Source of the DNA: Albula goreensis
Lineage: Eukaryota; Chordata; Actinopteri; Albuliformes; Albulidae
NCBI GenBank assembly: GCA_022829145.1
Contig: CM040751.1
Span: forward strand, 2,114,864 to 2,178,863
DNA: 64,000 nucleotides
Direction: 5' to 3'
Shown here: positions 12,196 to 20,889 of the stretch, one piece after another
Layout of the letters: each line of letters opens with the position of its first letter
Position numbering within the stretch: position 1 is the stretch's first letter
Translations under genes and position numbers: made by a program
The notes under the pieces: generated by a model
Told to the model about the DNA's origin: nothing
The model's database searches: none
What the model saw: only the letters and a program-made list of their open reading frames with translations

Positions 12196-15100
12196 CCTGT
12201 GTGGGTGGGTGTGTGTGTTTATGCCTGTGTGGGTGGGTGTGTGTGTGTTTATGCCTGTGTGTGTGTATATTTTTGCCTGTTTGTGGGTGTGTGTGTATAT
12301 GCCTGTGTGTGTTTACTTATGCGTGTGTGTGTGGTGTGCCAGGAATGCTGGGAAGGAGAGTTCTAAGGAGCGCATGGGGCCCTCAGTGCTGGATAAGCTG
12401 CCCTTCCTCCATGGCTGTGAGGATGAGGATGAAGACGACAGTGACGAAGAGGAAGAATACCAGGGTCTGGCGGCTGACTGCATCGACGCGCCGCGCAAGA
12501 ACAAGAAACCCCGCGTGAAGGTGTGCTCTCCTCCACACACACACCACCATGCCTGTCAGTAGTACACACACACACACACACACACACTCCTCTGACTGTA
12601 CAGTAGGTGTAACAGGACATGCCAGTCTCCACAGTGTCCTGACTCTACATTGTGCACTAGCTGACTAAATCACACCTGTGACAGTACAGTCAAGGGTAAA
12701 TGTATTGACAATGCACATTTCTTTTTGCTTTTGCTGTTTGTGTGTGTGTGTGTGTGTGTCAGCTTGGTGCTGAGCCCATGACAGCCGATGTGGACCCTGA
12801 GGATGAGGAGGATGAAGATGATTCGGAGGACGCGCTGAGCGAGTTTGACTTCCTGGGGTCGGGGGAAGAGGGAGAGGGGGCAGGAGAGGCACGGATCTCT
12901 GGGGACGGCCGGGAATTAGGTACACCTCCACCTTCGACCGTCTCTGTCTGTCTGTCTGTCTGTGTGTCTGCAGCTCTGTCCTGGTCTCTGTGTCTGCATT
13001 TGGATGGTGTCTGTCTGTCTGTCTGTCTGCAGTTCTGTCCTGGTCTCTGTGACTGCATTGTCTGTTTGTCTGTCTGTAAGTGGCTCCTGCTGTCTCTGTC
13101 TGTTTGTCTGTCTGTCTGTATCTTTGGATGTGTGAGTTCATGTGTTTTTTTTTTTTCTTGTGTCCTGGAATATTTGTTTTGGCCATGTGTGTGCCTCCTG
13201 TGTTTTGTGTGTGTGTGTGTTGATGTGTGTGTGTGTGTGTGTGTGTGTGTTGCAAGTATGTGTATATGCGTTTGTGTGTGTCTGTGGTCTGTGTGTGTGT
13301 GTGTGTGTGTGAGTGTTGATGTAAGTGTGTGTTTGTGTATATGTGTTGATGTGTGTCTCCTCTCTGTGTGGAACAGAGAATCGGAGGAACAAGCTGCAGG
13401 GCATGATGTCTGATTTCCCCTCCAAACCCTCCCCGCCCCCTACTGTCCCGGGACAGTCTCGCTCTGGTGAAGGTAAGACCCCCGCCCCCAGACCCCCTTC
13501 CTGCGTCTGCTGTCTCTCACTTCTGCTCCTGTCCCCTCAAGCTTCATGTGTTTACCCATTCTGCCTGCAACGTCCTACTGTATATTCCACGTATTCAGGA
13601 TTAATGCAATATACAACAAAATATTGCTGTTATATTTGTGCTTCTTTTGATATGGGTGATGGCAATAATGTATTTCTCATGGTTTGTACCACTGTTTCCA
13701 GATCTCGATTTTAAAGTGGATATTAGAAACTGGATGCTGAACTCTGTTGAGCTTAGCTGGTTGTTTGTGTTTGTGACCTGTTCTTTCTGTCTCTATGCGG
13801 TTGCTAAAGATTTAATTGTGTCACTTTCCTGAAGGTGGCGCTCTTGGGTTCTCCTCTGATGTCTTCATCCTGGATACGGTCGCAGGTGGAGACATGAACC
13901 TGGGTGAACTGGCGGACCTCACTGTTGCTAACGACAATGACCTTACCATCGACGTGAGTGCACCGTCCGTCCAGGCTCACACGGTCACATTCTGGGGCTG
14001 ACACGGTCACATTCTGGGGCTGACATGGTCACATTCTGGGGCTCACATGGTCACATTCTGGGGCTCGCACGGTCACATTCTGGGGCTCACACGGTCTCAT
14101 TCTGGGGCTCACATGGTCTCATTCTGGGGTTCACACGGTCACATTCTGGGGCTCACACGGTCACATTCTGGGGCTCACATGGTCTCATTCTGGGGCTCGC
14201 ACGGTCACATTCTGGGGCTCGCACGGTCTCATTCTGGGGCTCGCACGGTCTCATTCTGGGGCTCACATGGTCTCATTCTGGGGTTCACACGGTCACATTC
14301 TGGGGCTCACATGGTCACATTCTGGGGCTCGCACGGTCACATTCTGGGGCTCACACGGTCACATTCTGGGGCTCACACGGTCACATTCTGGGGCTCGCAC
14401 GGTCACATTCTGGGGCTCGCACGGTCACATTCTGGGGCTCGCACGGTCACATTCTGGGGTTCACCCTAGTAACATAAGAGTGGCTTAGTGAGGCACCGGC
14501 AGGCTAGGCTAGCATACCAGCATGTGCGTGTGACTTGCAGAATGAAGGCTCTGTTGCTGTTGAGCTTGGACTGATAAACAGGGTCTTGCTCATGTTCACA
14601 TGGCATAATGTGAAATGTTGTGTGTGTAATATCAAAGTAGCATCAGAAGAAAAAATACATAAGCAATCTATAAGAGTATAATGAACCTCTTTCTGAGTGT
14701 AGGCCATGTTTCCGTTGTGCCTGTCATCCCTTACCATCCTGCATTGTTAATGCTGCATGGTAGCTGGCAGTTCTGTTTACTATTGTAACTCCCACATTTC
14801 TGCTGGAAACCTACCCAGACTGACTTAGCGTATGCCAGACGCAGTCTGTTCAGATGTAACCGCCCGCAGACGCGGCCTGCTTCAGATGTGACAGTCTGTC
14901 TTCCTGTCTGTTGCATCTGTGCAGCTGCAGGATAACCGGGAGGAGTTCAAGAAGACGTGGAACCCGCGCTTCACGCTGCGCAGCCACTTCGACGCCATCC
15001 GTGCGCTGACGTTCCACCCCAGCCAGGCCGTGCTGCTGTCGGCCTCCGAGGACGGCACGCTCAAGCTCTGGAACCTCAATAAGGCCATGCACTCCAAGAA

Positions 15101-16273
15101 GTGAGCGCCGCTAATGCCCACACACTGTGCAGACATGACGTCGGGGCCAAAGACAGCCTAAGCCAGGCATCACTAATAGTAAACACATCTAAGCAGCCTA
15201 AGTACAGTCTGTGAGCAGTCTATGGGAGCCTAAGGACAGTCTATGAGCAGCCCAAGGACAGTCTATGAGCAGTCTGTCATGAGCCAGTCATAATAATGGA
15301 CAAAAAAGTTGGAATGGTCCCTAAAGACATCATTCACAATATCCTCTAACATTGCCAGGGCAGCCATTGCCATGCTGTCATGCTATCGTCACATGCTTTA
15401 GGTCAATTAATGTGAACAAAATAAGTTGATTTATAATGCAGATTGCTCATATCTATTTATCTATTATTTTCTCACATTTATGGCCATTAAAACAACATTG
15501 ATTATAAAAAATAATGTGATAATAATAACGAGGAATAAAGAAACCGTAGTGCACTTTTTGACTCTAGGGTGTGCTATTTAGAGCAAATATTGCCCAAAAT
15601 GTGCGTATACATGGGTCAAATGTATCGTACTGGTCTGCACGTTCTGATATCAAGTAGAAGTTTTATAAATGCCAAAATGTGCATGAAAATTGGAGTACAC
15701 ACGTTTAGGAGCGGTTTTTTGTGCATAGGCACGAATTGCAAGGAGGCCCCTGGAGAGGCAGCAGGCACCCTGCAATACCACATCATGGCACTAGGGGGTG
15801 TCCGAGTGCAAGTTTATTAGCTGTACTACCATAACACAATCTCTGGATTAAAGTTCATTAGTGAACTTGGCAGAATTTAAACTTAGGTGTGTGACAGTAT
15901 GTACAGACCAGTATGTGTGAATAGTCTCCTTCACACCCTGTTTTTCACCCTCTCTTTCCTTCTCCGTGTCTCTCAGAAACGCAGCGCTGGACTTTGAGCC
16001 CATCTACACCTTCAGAGCTCACAGGTGCGTCCAGAGTCCACCTGCACTCCACACACCCAGCACCTCTGTCTCACTCTGCTGGCTAAGGCAGAGTATCAAG
16101 CGCTGATCCCAGATCAGTATCCGGCATATCCATGTGGGGTTTGCGATCGAGGGAAGGGGTAGGCAAGCTGATCTTGGATCAGGAGTTGGCAGAAATGACC
16201 CTGAACACAGACCTGTGTGGTCATTAGTGTACACTGTATTCAGCAAAGAGGGGAACATTGGCATGTCTCAAAC

Positions 16274-16311
<38 letters not shown>

Positions 16312-18792
16312 TCTGCAGTGGTGCAGTGCTGTCCCTGGCCATGGGGGAGGATGGTGAATCTTGCTTCAGCGGGGGTCTGGATGGTTCTGTCCGTTGCTGG
16401 AAGATTCCGGACCTGAACGTGGACCCCTACGACAACTATGGTCAGTTTGGTTTGCTCTTTCTTCATACTACAGCCTCAAATCATATCGGCAACTCAGTCT
16501 GGCAGACCTCTCAAAGACCATCTATAGCTATTACTTAGTCAGCAAGCCCGCTCAGTAATCCCTATGGTCACAGTCTGTCAGACACCAGTCTCTGAACACT
16601 TCATATTACCCTTATTTGCATTAGTGTGCAATTAGTAAATACCCAATTAATTAAGCAGAATATAAAATAATGTGTCATGTTCATTTTCCATGTGGTGAGC
16701 TGCCGTCAGTATATGGTCATTGCGTTCTCCAGATACACAGCGCAGGAGACACTATTCACATCTTCCAGTGAGAGCAGTGGGGATGCTTTATGACACTCAC
16801 TAAACAAACATAGGCCAGCCAGCAGAGCTGGGAACGCAGGTGCAGCTCGGTGTGAGGGACTATCGTTAGCCACTAGAGGGAGCTATTTGACAAAAAAAAT
16901 GAGGAAAAGATGGAGAGACTGAATTTAATCCTTTATTGATTTTTTTTTCCCCAAATTTTGTGTGCGCACATTTATGTGTATGTGTGTGCATGTATGTATG
17001 CATCTGTTTCTCTATGCATGTATATGTGTTTGTATATGTTTGCTGCTGTCTGTCTGTCTGTCTGTCTGTGTGCATTCTGGTTGGTGTGTCTGTTTTTTTT
17101 CTGTCTGTGTGTGATGTGCGCACTCAGACCCAGGGATCGAGAGCAGCGTGCTGGCGGGACACGAGGACTCGGTTTGGGGCCTGGCGTACTCCGCCGCGCA
17201 CCATCGCCTGGCCTCCTGCTCGGCCGACGGGACGGTGCGCATCTGGGACCCACAGAGCTCCGCCCCCTGCCTGTCCGTCTTCAACAAGGAGAAGGGTGAG
17301 CTCTGAGTGCACGTGTTTGCGTGTGCGCGTGCGTGTGTGTGTGTGCGTGTTTCGGAGTGCTGATCGGTGAGTGGGCGGTATAAAGGTAGAAGCAGCACAC
17401 TGTAAGAAATCCATGCCAAAATATGGATTTTATACAATTTCTACCACTAGAGCATTTACATTTAAGAACAGATTTTCATATCTGTAAATATAAAATCAGT
17501 GTGTGAGAATTGGCAGTCCTGAACTACTGTAATCAGCGCCCATTGGTCTGTGGAATGGGGTAGCCAAAACTATACTGTGACATACACTGTTACCTCCAAA
17601 AATTCAGTTTATGAATTTAATGCATCGCTATACCGCCCACCCCCTAATTGATCCTTTCCCCCCTACTTACAGAGCATGGGACCCCCACCTCGGTGGCCTT
17701 CGTAAACTCCGCCCCCTCCCAGGTGGTGGTGTCCTTCGACAGGGGTGAGACACTACTGTACGACCTCAACACGGAGCAAAGCATCATGGTCCTGGAGACC
17801 CAGACCAAGGAAGGTAAGAGATCAGGGTCAGACTCGGCCTCCTGTGTGGGGACCCTATATATGGTAGCTGAATAAAATGCAGTAACATTGAACCAACTGG
17901 CTGTGAGAATGCCCAGAGGGTATACCGTGACACTAGCTCACCATGTAACCTGGCTAACAGTGGCAAACATGCTGATGTAAAAACAGAGAGAGCCTGAGTG
18001 AGAGCTGTGCGCTTCTCTGTCGCCCCCTGCAGGAAGCGAGCTGATTAACCGTGTGGTCAGCCACCCTTCCCAGCCCATCTCCATCACTGCGCACGAGAAC
18101 CGCACCATCCGATTTCTGGACAACAACACTGGTAACAACTCGCACACACTTTCTCTCACGCGTGCACATTCTCGCTCACGCTGATTTAAAAAGCCCTGTG
18201 GACGTTAAAATGTGTTACAGAGCAGCCCCTTAGCAATGACGGCGTTCTGTTCTGTGCTACAGGTAAAGAGATCCACTCTATGGTCGCTCACCTGGATGCT
18301 GTCACCTGCCTGACCACCGACCCCAAGGGCACTTACCTCATCTCCGGCAGTAAGTGCAGCGCTCTTGCCGGCTAGGATTACACCCTCACTCGTTTGTCTG
18401 TGGCGTTTGTCATCTGTCTCGTCTTGTCTGGACCTGTTCGTCTGCTTCCCTGACACTGAGCTGCTCCTGCACTCCCACTGCTCGCCACTAGAGGCACCAG
18501 AGGAGCTGCAGTGAGTGGTTTCGTTGCCAGTGCAGATCGTTTTCCCGTGATTCATAGCTGCGTGTTAAACCTGTGCTTCTGAGGGCTCCTGTCCATGTGT
18601 GTCTCTGTGCCGCCCCCTGCAGGCCACGACTGCTCAGTGCGGCTGTGGACGCTGGACAACCGCACGTGTGTGCAGGAGATCACGGCCCACCGGAAGAAGC
18701 ACGACGAGGCGATCCACGACGTGGCCTTCCACCCCTCCCAGCCCTTCATTGGCAGTGCCGGAGCCGACGCGCTCGCCAAGATCTTCGTCTGA
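2076..18792 (+). CDS. strn4: strn4, striatin-4 (zinedin): whole coding span, 17 exons
   Basis: Striatins are the regulatory B''' subunits of PP2A and the scaffold of STRIPAK complexes (with Mob4, STRIP, CCM3 and GCKIII kinases). They are cytoplasmic and membrane-associated. The 17 exons join to 2292 nt (763 residues plus stop; human STRN4 is about 753) with every intron phase consistent. Visible parts: an Ala/Gly-rich N-terminus with a poly-Ala run; an aromatic caveolin-binding-type motif FIQFEWGRF (77-85) leading into a coiled coil (about 78-135); a conserved WKEGRQLLRKYLEEVGY block (about 178-194) with a basic stretch after it; acidic Asp/Glu runs (about 265-350); and a WD40 propeller from about 440 to the C-terminus, ending GADALAKIFV. 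The phrase WKIPDL..DPYD matches STRN4 rather than STRN or STRN3, and adjacency to prkd2 agrees. Exons: 2076-2375, 9471-9574, 10794-10870, 11568-11646, 11760-11930, 12343-12520, 12763-12919, 13377-13472, 13835-13953, 14925-15100, 15977-16024, 16319-16440, 17128-17295, 17673-17813, 18033-18131, 18263-18349, 18623-18792. Confidence 0.95.
2201..2222 (+). repeat. GCG-rich trinucleotide tract coding for poly-alanine
   Basis: A CGG/GCG run inside strn4 exon 1 encodes a run of nine or more alanines N-terminal to the coiled coil. Such runs commonly vary in length between alleles and species. Confidence 0.85.
3559..3594. repeat. Poly-A followed by (CA)n
   Basis: About 21 A residues run directly into eight CA units. 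This is the form left by an old retroposed poly-A tail, but no element body is recognisable before it. Confidence 0.8.
5630..5706. repeat. (CA)n microsatellite, about 38 units
   Basis: An uninterrupted CA tract of about 77 bases, the longest perfect dinucleotide run in the window and a likely polymorphic marker. Confidence 0.98.
6775..7165. repeat. Degenerate GTG-rich minisatellite
   Basis: Imperfect units built on GTGTTGGGGCAGTGTGAG with variable spacers repeat for about 390 bases in strn4 intron 1. Unit length drifts around 30-40 bases. Confidence 0.8.
7479..7512. repeat. (GT)n microsatellite
   Basis: Perfect GT run followed by GA-rich sequence to about 7760 (GAGAGAGGGAGGGAGGGAGG-like), all inside strn4 intron 1. 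Confidence 0.95.
8080..8293 (+). mobile_element. tRNA-derived SINE, near full length
   Basis: The head is tRNA-like: an A-box-like TAGTCTAGTGG at 8090-8100 and a B-box-like GGTTTAAGCCC at 8134-8144, the internal promoter of RNA polymerase III. A central body with the AGCAAGGCCCTTAACCCC motif follows. The tail has AAGTCGTTTTGGATAAAAGCG and a TAATG repeat end, the 3' end shared by many teleost SINEs and their partner LINEs. It sits in the sense direction in strn4 intron 1. Confidence 0.88.
8537..8572. repeat. (TG)n microsatellite
   Basis: About 18 TG units in strn4 intron 1. Confidence 0.95.
8753..8787. repeat. (TG)n microsatellite
   Basis: About 17 TG units in strn4 intron 1, some 180 bases after the previous tract. 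Confidence 0.95.
9188..9410. mobile_element. Non-autonomous pogo/Tigger-like MITE (223 bp) with TA duplication
   Basis: The ends form inverted repeats: the left starts CAGTCTGCCCGCCTTATC and the right, reversed and complemented, starts CAGTCGGCCCGCCTTATC (one mismatch in 18). Both sides are flanked by TA (9186-9187 and 9411-9412), the target duplication of Tc1/mariner/pogo transposons. The interior is too short to code for a transposase. It ends 60 bases before strn4 exon 2. Confidence 0.88.
9471..9574 (+). CDS. strn4: strn4 coding exon 2 (aa 101-135)
   Basis: Starts after CTCCAG and ends before GTGAGA, phase 2. It encodes the heart of the coiled coil, with the invariant striatin block FLQGERKGQEN and RRIKMLEYALKQE. 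The coiled coil mediates striatin oligomerisation and PP2A binding in the family. Confidence 0.95.
9584..9606. repeat. (GA)n tract at the strn4 exon 2 donor
   Basis: A GAGA run begins about ten bases after the exon 2 donor site. Confidence 0.85.
10551..10761. repeat. 22 bp minisatellite in strn4 intron 2
   Basis: About nine units of the form TTACGGAGGGGACCSTGGGGTG follow a poly-G run at 10553-10565. The array ends about 30 bases before the exon 3 acceptor, so it lies where the branch point would be expected. Confidence 0.92.
10794..10870 (+). CDS. strn4: strn4 coding exon 3 (aa 135-161)
   Basis: Starts after CATCTAG and ends before GTGCTG, a weak but phase-correct donor. It completes the Arg of exon 2 and encodes AKHQKLKAGNEQ, the tail of the coiled coil, then a charged linker. 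Confidence 0.88.
11216..11519. repeat. About 40 bp minisatellite with a CCAATCA box per unit
   Basis: Eight imperfect units of 30-41 bases, each starting near CCAATCACAGCACTGAAC, fill strn4 intron 3 and stop about 48 bases before exon 4. Most units keep a perfect CCAAT-box pentamer. Confidence 0.9.
11568..11646 (+). CDS. strn4: strn4 coding exon 4 (aa 161-187)
   Basis: Starts after CCTGCAG and ends before GTAAGA, phase 2. It encodes a short variable stretch then MSWKEGRQLLRK, a block conserved in all striatins. Confidence 0.94.
11760..11930 (+). CDS. strn4: strn4 coding exon 5 (aa 187-244)
   Basis: Starts after GTACAG and ends before GTGAGA, phase 2. It encodes YLEEVGYSDTILDMRSKRVRSLLG, the most conserved non-WD part of striatins, with a basic amphipathic stretch in the part of the protein known to bind calmodulin, then a Pro-rich linker. 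Confidence 0.95.
11995..12335. repeat. TG-rich cryptic minisatellite in strn4 intron 5
   Basis: TG runs broken by repeated TTTATGCCTGTGTGGGTG units fill almost the whole intron. Open frames here code only Cys/Val/Met and are artefacts of the repeat. Confidence 0.93.
12343..12520 (+). CDS. strn4: strn4 coding exon 6 (aa 244-303)
   Basis: Starts after GTGCCAG and ends before GTGTGC, phase 0. It encodes the KLPFLHGCEDEDEDD acidic stretch followed by a basic RKNKKPRVK segment. The acceptor lies only 7 bases after the TG repeat that fills the intron. Confidence 0.94.
12565..12588. repeat. (CA)n microsatellite in strn4 intron 6
   Basis: Twelve CA units shortly after the exon 6 donor. Confidence 0.95.
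12763..12919 (+). CDS. strn4: strn4 coding exon 7 (aa 304-356)
   Basis: Starts after a (TG)n tract and CAG, ends before GTACAC, phase 1. It encodes a strongly acidic region and ALSEFDFLGSGEEGEGAGE, which matches STRN4 closely. Confidence 0.94.
12940..13350. repeat. GTCT and TG simple repeats in strn4 intron 7
   Basis: Tetranucleotide GTCT runs (about 12940-13130) pass into several TG runs up to exon 8. No gene content. Confidence 0.93.
13377..13472 (+). CDS. strn4: strn4 coding exon 8 (aa 356-388)
   Basis: Starts after GGAACAG and ends before GTAAGA, phase 1. It encodes NRRNKLQGMMSDFPS then a Pro/Ser linker, matching the STRN4 segment with KLQG. Confidence 0.9.
13835..13953 (+). CDS. strn4: strn4 coding exon 9 (aa 388-427)
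   Basis: Starts after CCTGAAG and ends before GTGAGT, phase 0. It encodes SDVFILDTVAGGDMNLGELA and DLTVANDNDL, conserved just before the WD domain. Confidence 0.94.
13974..14463. repeat. 22 bp minisatellite (about 22 units) in strn4 intron 9
   Basis: Near-identical 22 bp units, CACACGGTCACATTCTGGGG plus CT, run for about 490 bases and start about 20 bases after the exon 9 donor. Units differ mainly by CAC/CAT/CGC and TCAC/TCTC, suggesting recent expansion. Because 22 is not a multiple of three and no unit carries a stop, all forward frames stay open; these are not genes. Confidence 0.97.
14925..15100 (+). CDS. strn4: strn4 coding exon 10 (aa 428-486)
   Basis: Starts after GTGCAG and ends before GTGAGC, phase 2. 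It encodes EEFKKTWNPRFTLRSHFDAI and the first WD40 blade, ending with ASEDGTLKLWNL. Confidence 0.97.
15977..16024 (+). CDS. strn4: strn4 coding exon 11 (aa 486-502)
   Basis: A 48 nt exon after CTCTCAG, ending before GTGCGT. It encodes NAALDFEPIYTFRAH, the linker into the second WD blade. Phase 2 on both sides. Confidence 0.94.
16279..16310. repeat. (TG)n microsatellite at the strn4 exon 12 acceptor
   Basis: About 16 TG units end eight bases before exon 12, so they take the place of the usual pyrimidine tract. Confidence 0.95.
16319..16440 (+). CDS. strn4: strn4 coding exon 12 (aa 502-543)
   Basis: Starts after TCTGCAG and ends before GTCAGT, phase 1. It encodes the second WD blade, with CFSGGLDGSVRCWKIPDLNV; the WKIPDL phrase is typical of STRN4 among the striatins. 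Confidence 0.95.
17128..17295 (+). CDS. strn4: strn4 coding exon 13 (aa 543-599)
   Basis: Starts after CACTCAG and ends before GTGAGC, phase 1. It encodes the third WD blade, including HEDSVWGLAYS and ASCSADGTVRIWDP. Confidence 0.97.
17673..17813 (+). CDS. strn4: strn4 coding exon 14 (aa 599-646)
   Basis: Starts after CTTACAG and ends before GTAAGA, phase 1. It encodes GTPTSVAFVNSAPSQVVVSF and the blade strand ETLLYDL. Confidence 0.96.
18033..18131 (+). CDS. strn4: strn4 coding exon 15 (aa 646-679)
   Basis: Starts after CCTGCAG and ends before GTAACA, phase 1. It encodes INRVVSHPSQPISITAHENR and IRFLDN, a WD blade conserved in striatins. Confidence 0.96.
18263..18349 (+). CDS. strn4: strn4 coding exon 16 (aa 679-708)
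   Basis: Starts after GCTACAG and ends before GTAAGT, phase 1. It encodes the blade start MVAHLDAVTCLTTDPKG. Confidence 0.96.
18623..18792 (+). CDS. strn4: strn4 coding exon 17, stop codon (aa 708-763)
   Basis: Starts after CCTGCAG. It encodes the last WD blade: HDCSVRLWTLDNRTCVQEIT, then HRKKHDEAIHDVAFHPS and the C-terminus GADALAKIFV followed by TGA. The C-terminus matches the striatin family exactly in length and pattern. Confidence 0.97.
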
Positions 18793-19268
18793 AGGACTGC
18801 GCCCAACGGGGTGTGTGTTTGTGTTTATGAGAGAGAGAGAGAGAGAGTGTGTATGTGTGTGTCTGAGTGAGTGCATTTGTGAGCGCCCCTGTGTGTGTGT
18901 GTGTGTGTATGTGTGTGCGAGTTCATGCATAAACCTAAAGAATACAAGTGTCTGGGTTTGTGTGTGTGTGTGTTTGTGTGTTATCACAACATTGTGACAG
19001 TATGAATTGAGCTCTTTGGATAGAGAATCAGACACAGATAATTTGCTGTGCCCTTGTCTCTGTGAGGCTGACAGTCCTTTTGTTCTGTCTCTTTCCCTCC
19101 TCAGGAGTGGGATGGCATGGAACTACCGAAAATCACAGACACTTAAGCGCGCGCACACACACACACACTCACACCCAGTACACTCACTCTCTCACACACA
19201 TGCACGCTCTCTCTATCACATACAACACTCACATGTACGCACTCGAACACAACACATGCACACACGTG

Positions 19269-19279
<11 letters not shown>

Positions 19280-19312
<33 letters not shown>
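19280..19312. repeat. (CT)n-(CA)n microsatellite
   Basis: CT then CA repeats in the presumed strn4 3' UTR. Confidence 0.93.
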
Positions 19313-19314
<2 letters not shown>

Positions 19315-19994
19315 AGGAGTGTGGTCTTGGCCGGGTATGCCCCAGGCCCCCCTTCCCCGCATTTCCACTGATACTCAGTGTTTTACATGGATAATTACTG
19401 CGTTAATACGGCTGCTCTCACGACTGAGAGGGATCCTCCACTACGCGGCCTGCTCTTTTTCAGCCCCGCGTCCGCAGCGCAGCGTCCGCCATCTACAGAG
19501 CACCGCGAGAGAGAGAGAACGAAGGAGGCAGACAGAGGAGCCCCGAGGACACAACCCGTGTTTGTATGTGAAATGTAGAGACCGCTGATGTCCGCTGTGG
19601 ACGAGCACCGCAGAGCGTCTTTCTCACGTCCATTCACTCCGGAACCATGCAGGTGCAGCGGGGCGCCTAACGCGTAGAGAACCGTAACATTTCATTCCAA
19701 AGCTCACTATTGGGTGACACTAACATGTCCTCTCAGCCAGGGCTGGAGGACAAACTGCTTTAAGTACAGCTGTTTCTACACGAAGCCTAATTTTGTTTTG
19801 AGTACGTCTGTCTCATTTCACGTGAATGTGAGGTGGACCAGAGTGGTGCCCATCCTAGAGATAGTGGGTGGGGCATAGTAGAAGTACTGGGCTTTTGAGG
19901 GCGGGGGCATTGTAAGTTTTCAACACCCTCTGCCTGCCCAGTTCTTCAGCCTGCCACCTACACCAGAACGCCCCCCAAAAAAAAAAAAAAAAAC

Positions 19995-20000
19995 AATAAA
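19995..20000 (+). terminator. Possible proximal poly-A signal of strn4
   Basis: AATAAA directly after an A-rich run at 19977-19993. The A-rich context makes it ambiguous: it may be a real signal or a low-complexity coincidence. Confidence 0.4.
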
Positions 20001-20762
20001 CCTGAGCTCAGCCTCCATGATTGTGGACCCCCAACCATTTTTTGTAAATGTTCTTAGAGCTGAAGCCGACTCTGTGCCCTCCGATTTGGACAGAATCTTT
20101 TTCTATTCTGTTCTCAAAAACATGGTGTGTGCCAGCAGCATCCAGTAGGACTGCCGTGCCTGTGTCCCTCTCATTTGTTGGATATGCTTGTTGCTTTTCT
20201 GTTCAGACACTGCAAGCACCAATCTGTGATTGGGTCGGATGTGTGACATGGGCCATCTTGTCCAATCAGAATAGAGTGCGCTGAAGGAGAAAAGCAACAG
20301 GGACTTTCTATCTTTTTTCTTCTCAATTTTCAGCATACATTCAATATAGGGAAAGGCAGGAAATTCTGGGTACAAGTAAGATAGACTTGTAAATATAAAC
20401 CTTTTATCGTCGGTCTCTGTCATTATATATAATATATATAAAATGTATATATTGTGCTTTGGGTTAATCTTGGTGCTAAAATCACGTCTGAATCAGGGAC
20501 TTGCTTGGGTGGAATCGTGCTTTTCATTTTTAGTTGCCATGATTGGGGTAAGGGCTTAGAGAGGAGGACAGGCGGTAGTGCCTCCCACCCCGACCCTGCC
20601 GGCCAAGCATTTCCTTCCCCCAAAGTACAGCCCCCTTCAGCTGCCCATGCCAGGAGCAGGCTGCAGTTCAGTCATGCCATTTTGTTTCTGGTGTCACTCT
20701 TTTTTTTTTTTTCGTGTAGCTTGTGTGAAGCCGGTCTTTACAGTCACTTCATAGCTGAGTTA

Positions 20763-20889
20763 CATCTGTGGGCGAGCCCTGCTATGCTAACACGCATCTG
20801 TGGGCGAGCCATGCTATGCTAACACGCATCTGTGGGCGAGCCATGCTATGCTAACACGCATCTGTGGGCGAGCATGCTATGCTAACACC
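20763..20889. repeat. 32 bp tandem repeat, four units
   Basis: Four units of CATCTGTGGGCGAGCCATGC plus TATGCTAACACG, the last slightly shortened, in the presumed strn4 3' UTR. Units are nearly identical, so the array is young. Confidence 0.95.

Noticed and set aside
14025..14488. Long open frames of about 150 codons with FWGSHGHILG repeats
   Set aside because: They are the three forward frames of a 22 bp minisatellite with no stop codon in the unit. They lie in strn4 intron 9 and have no start context or homology.
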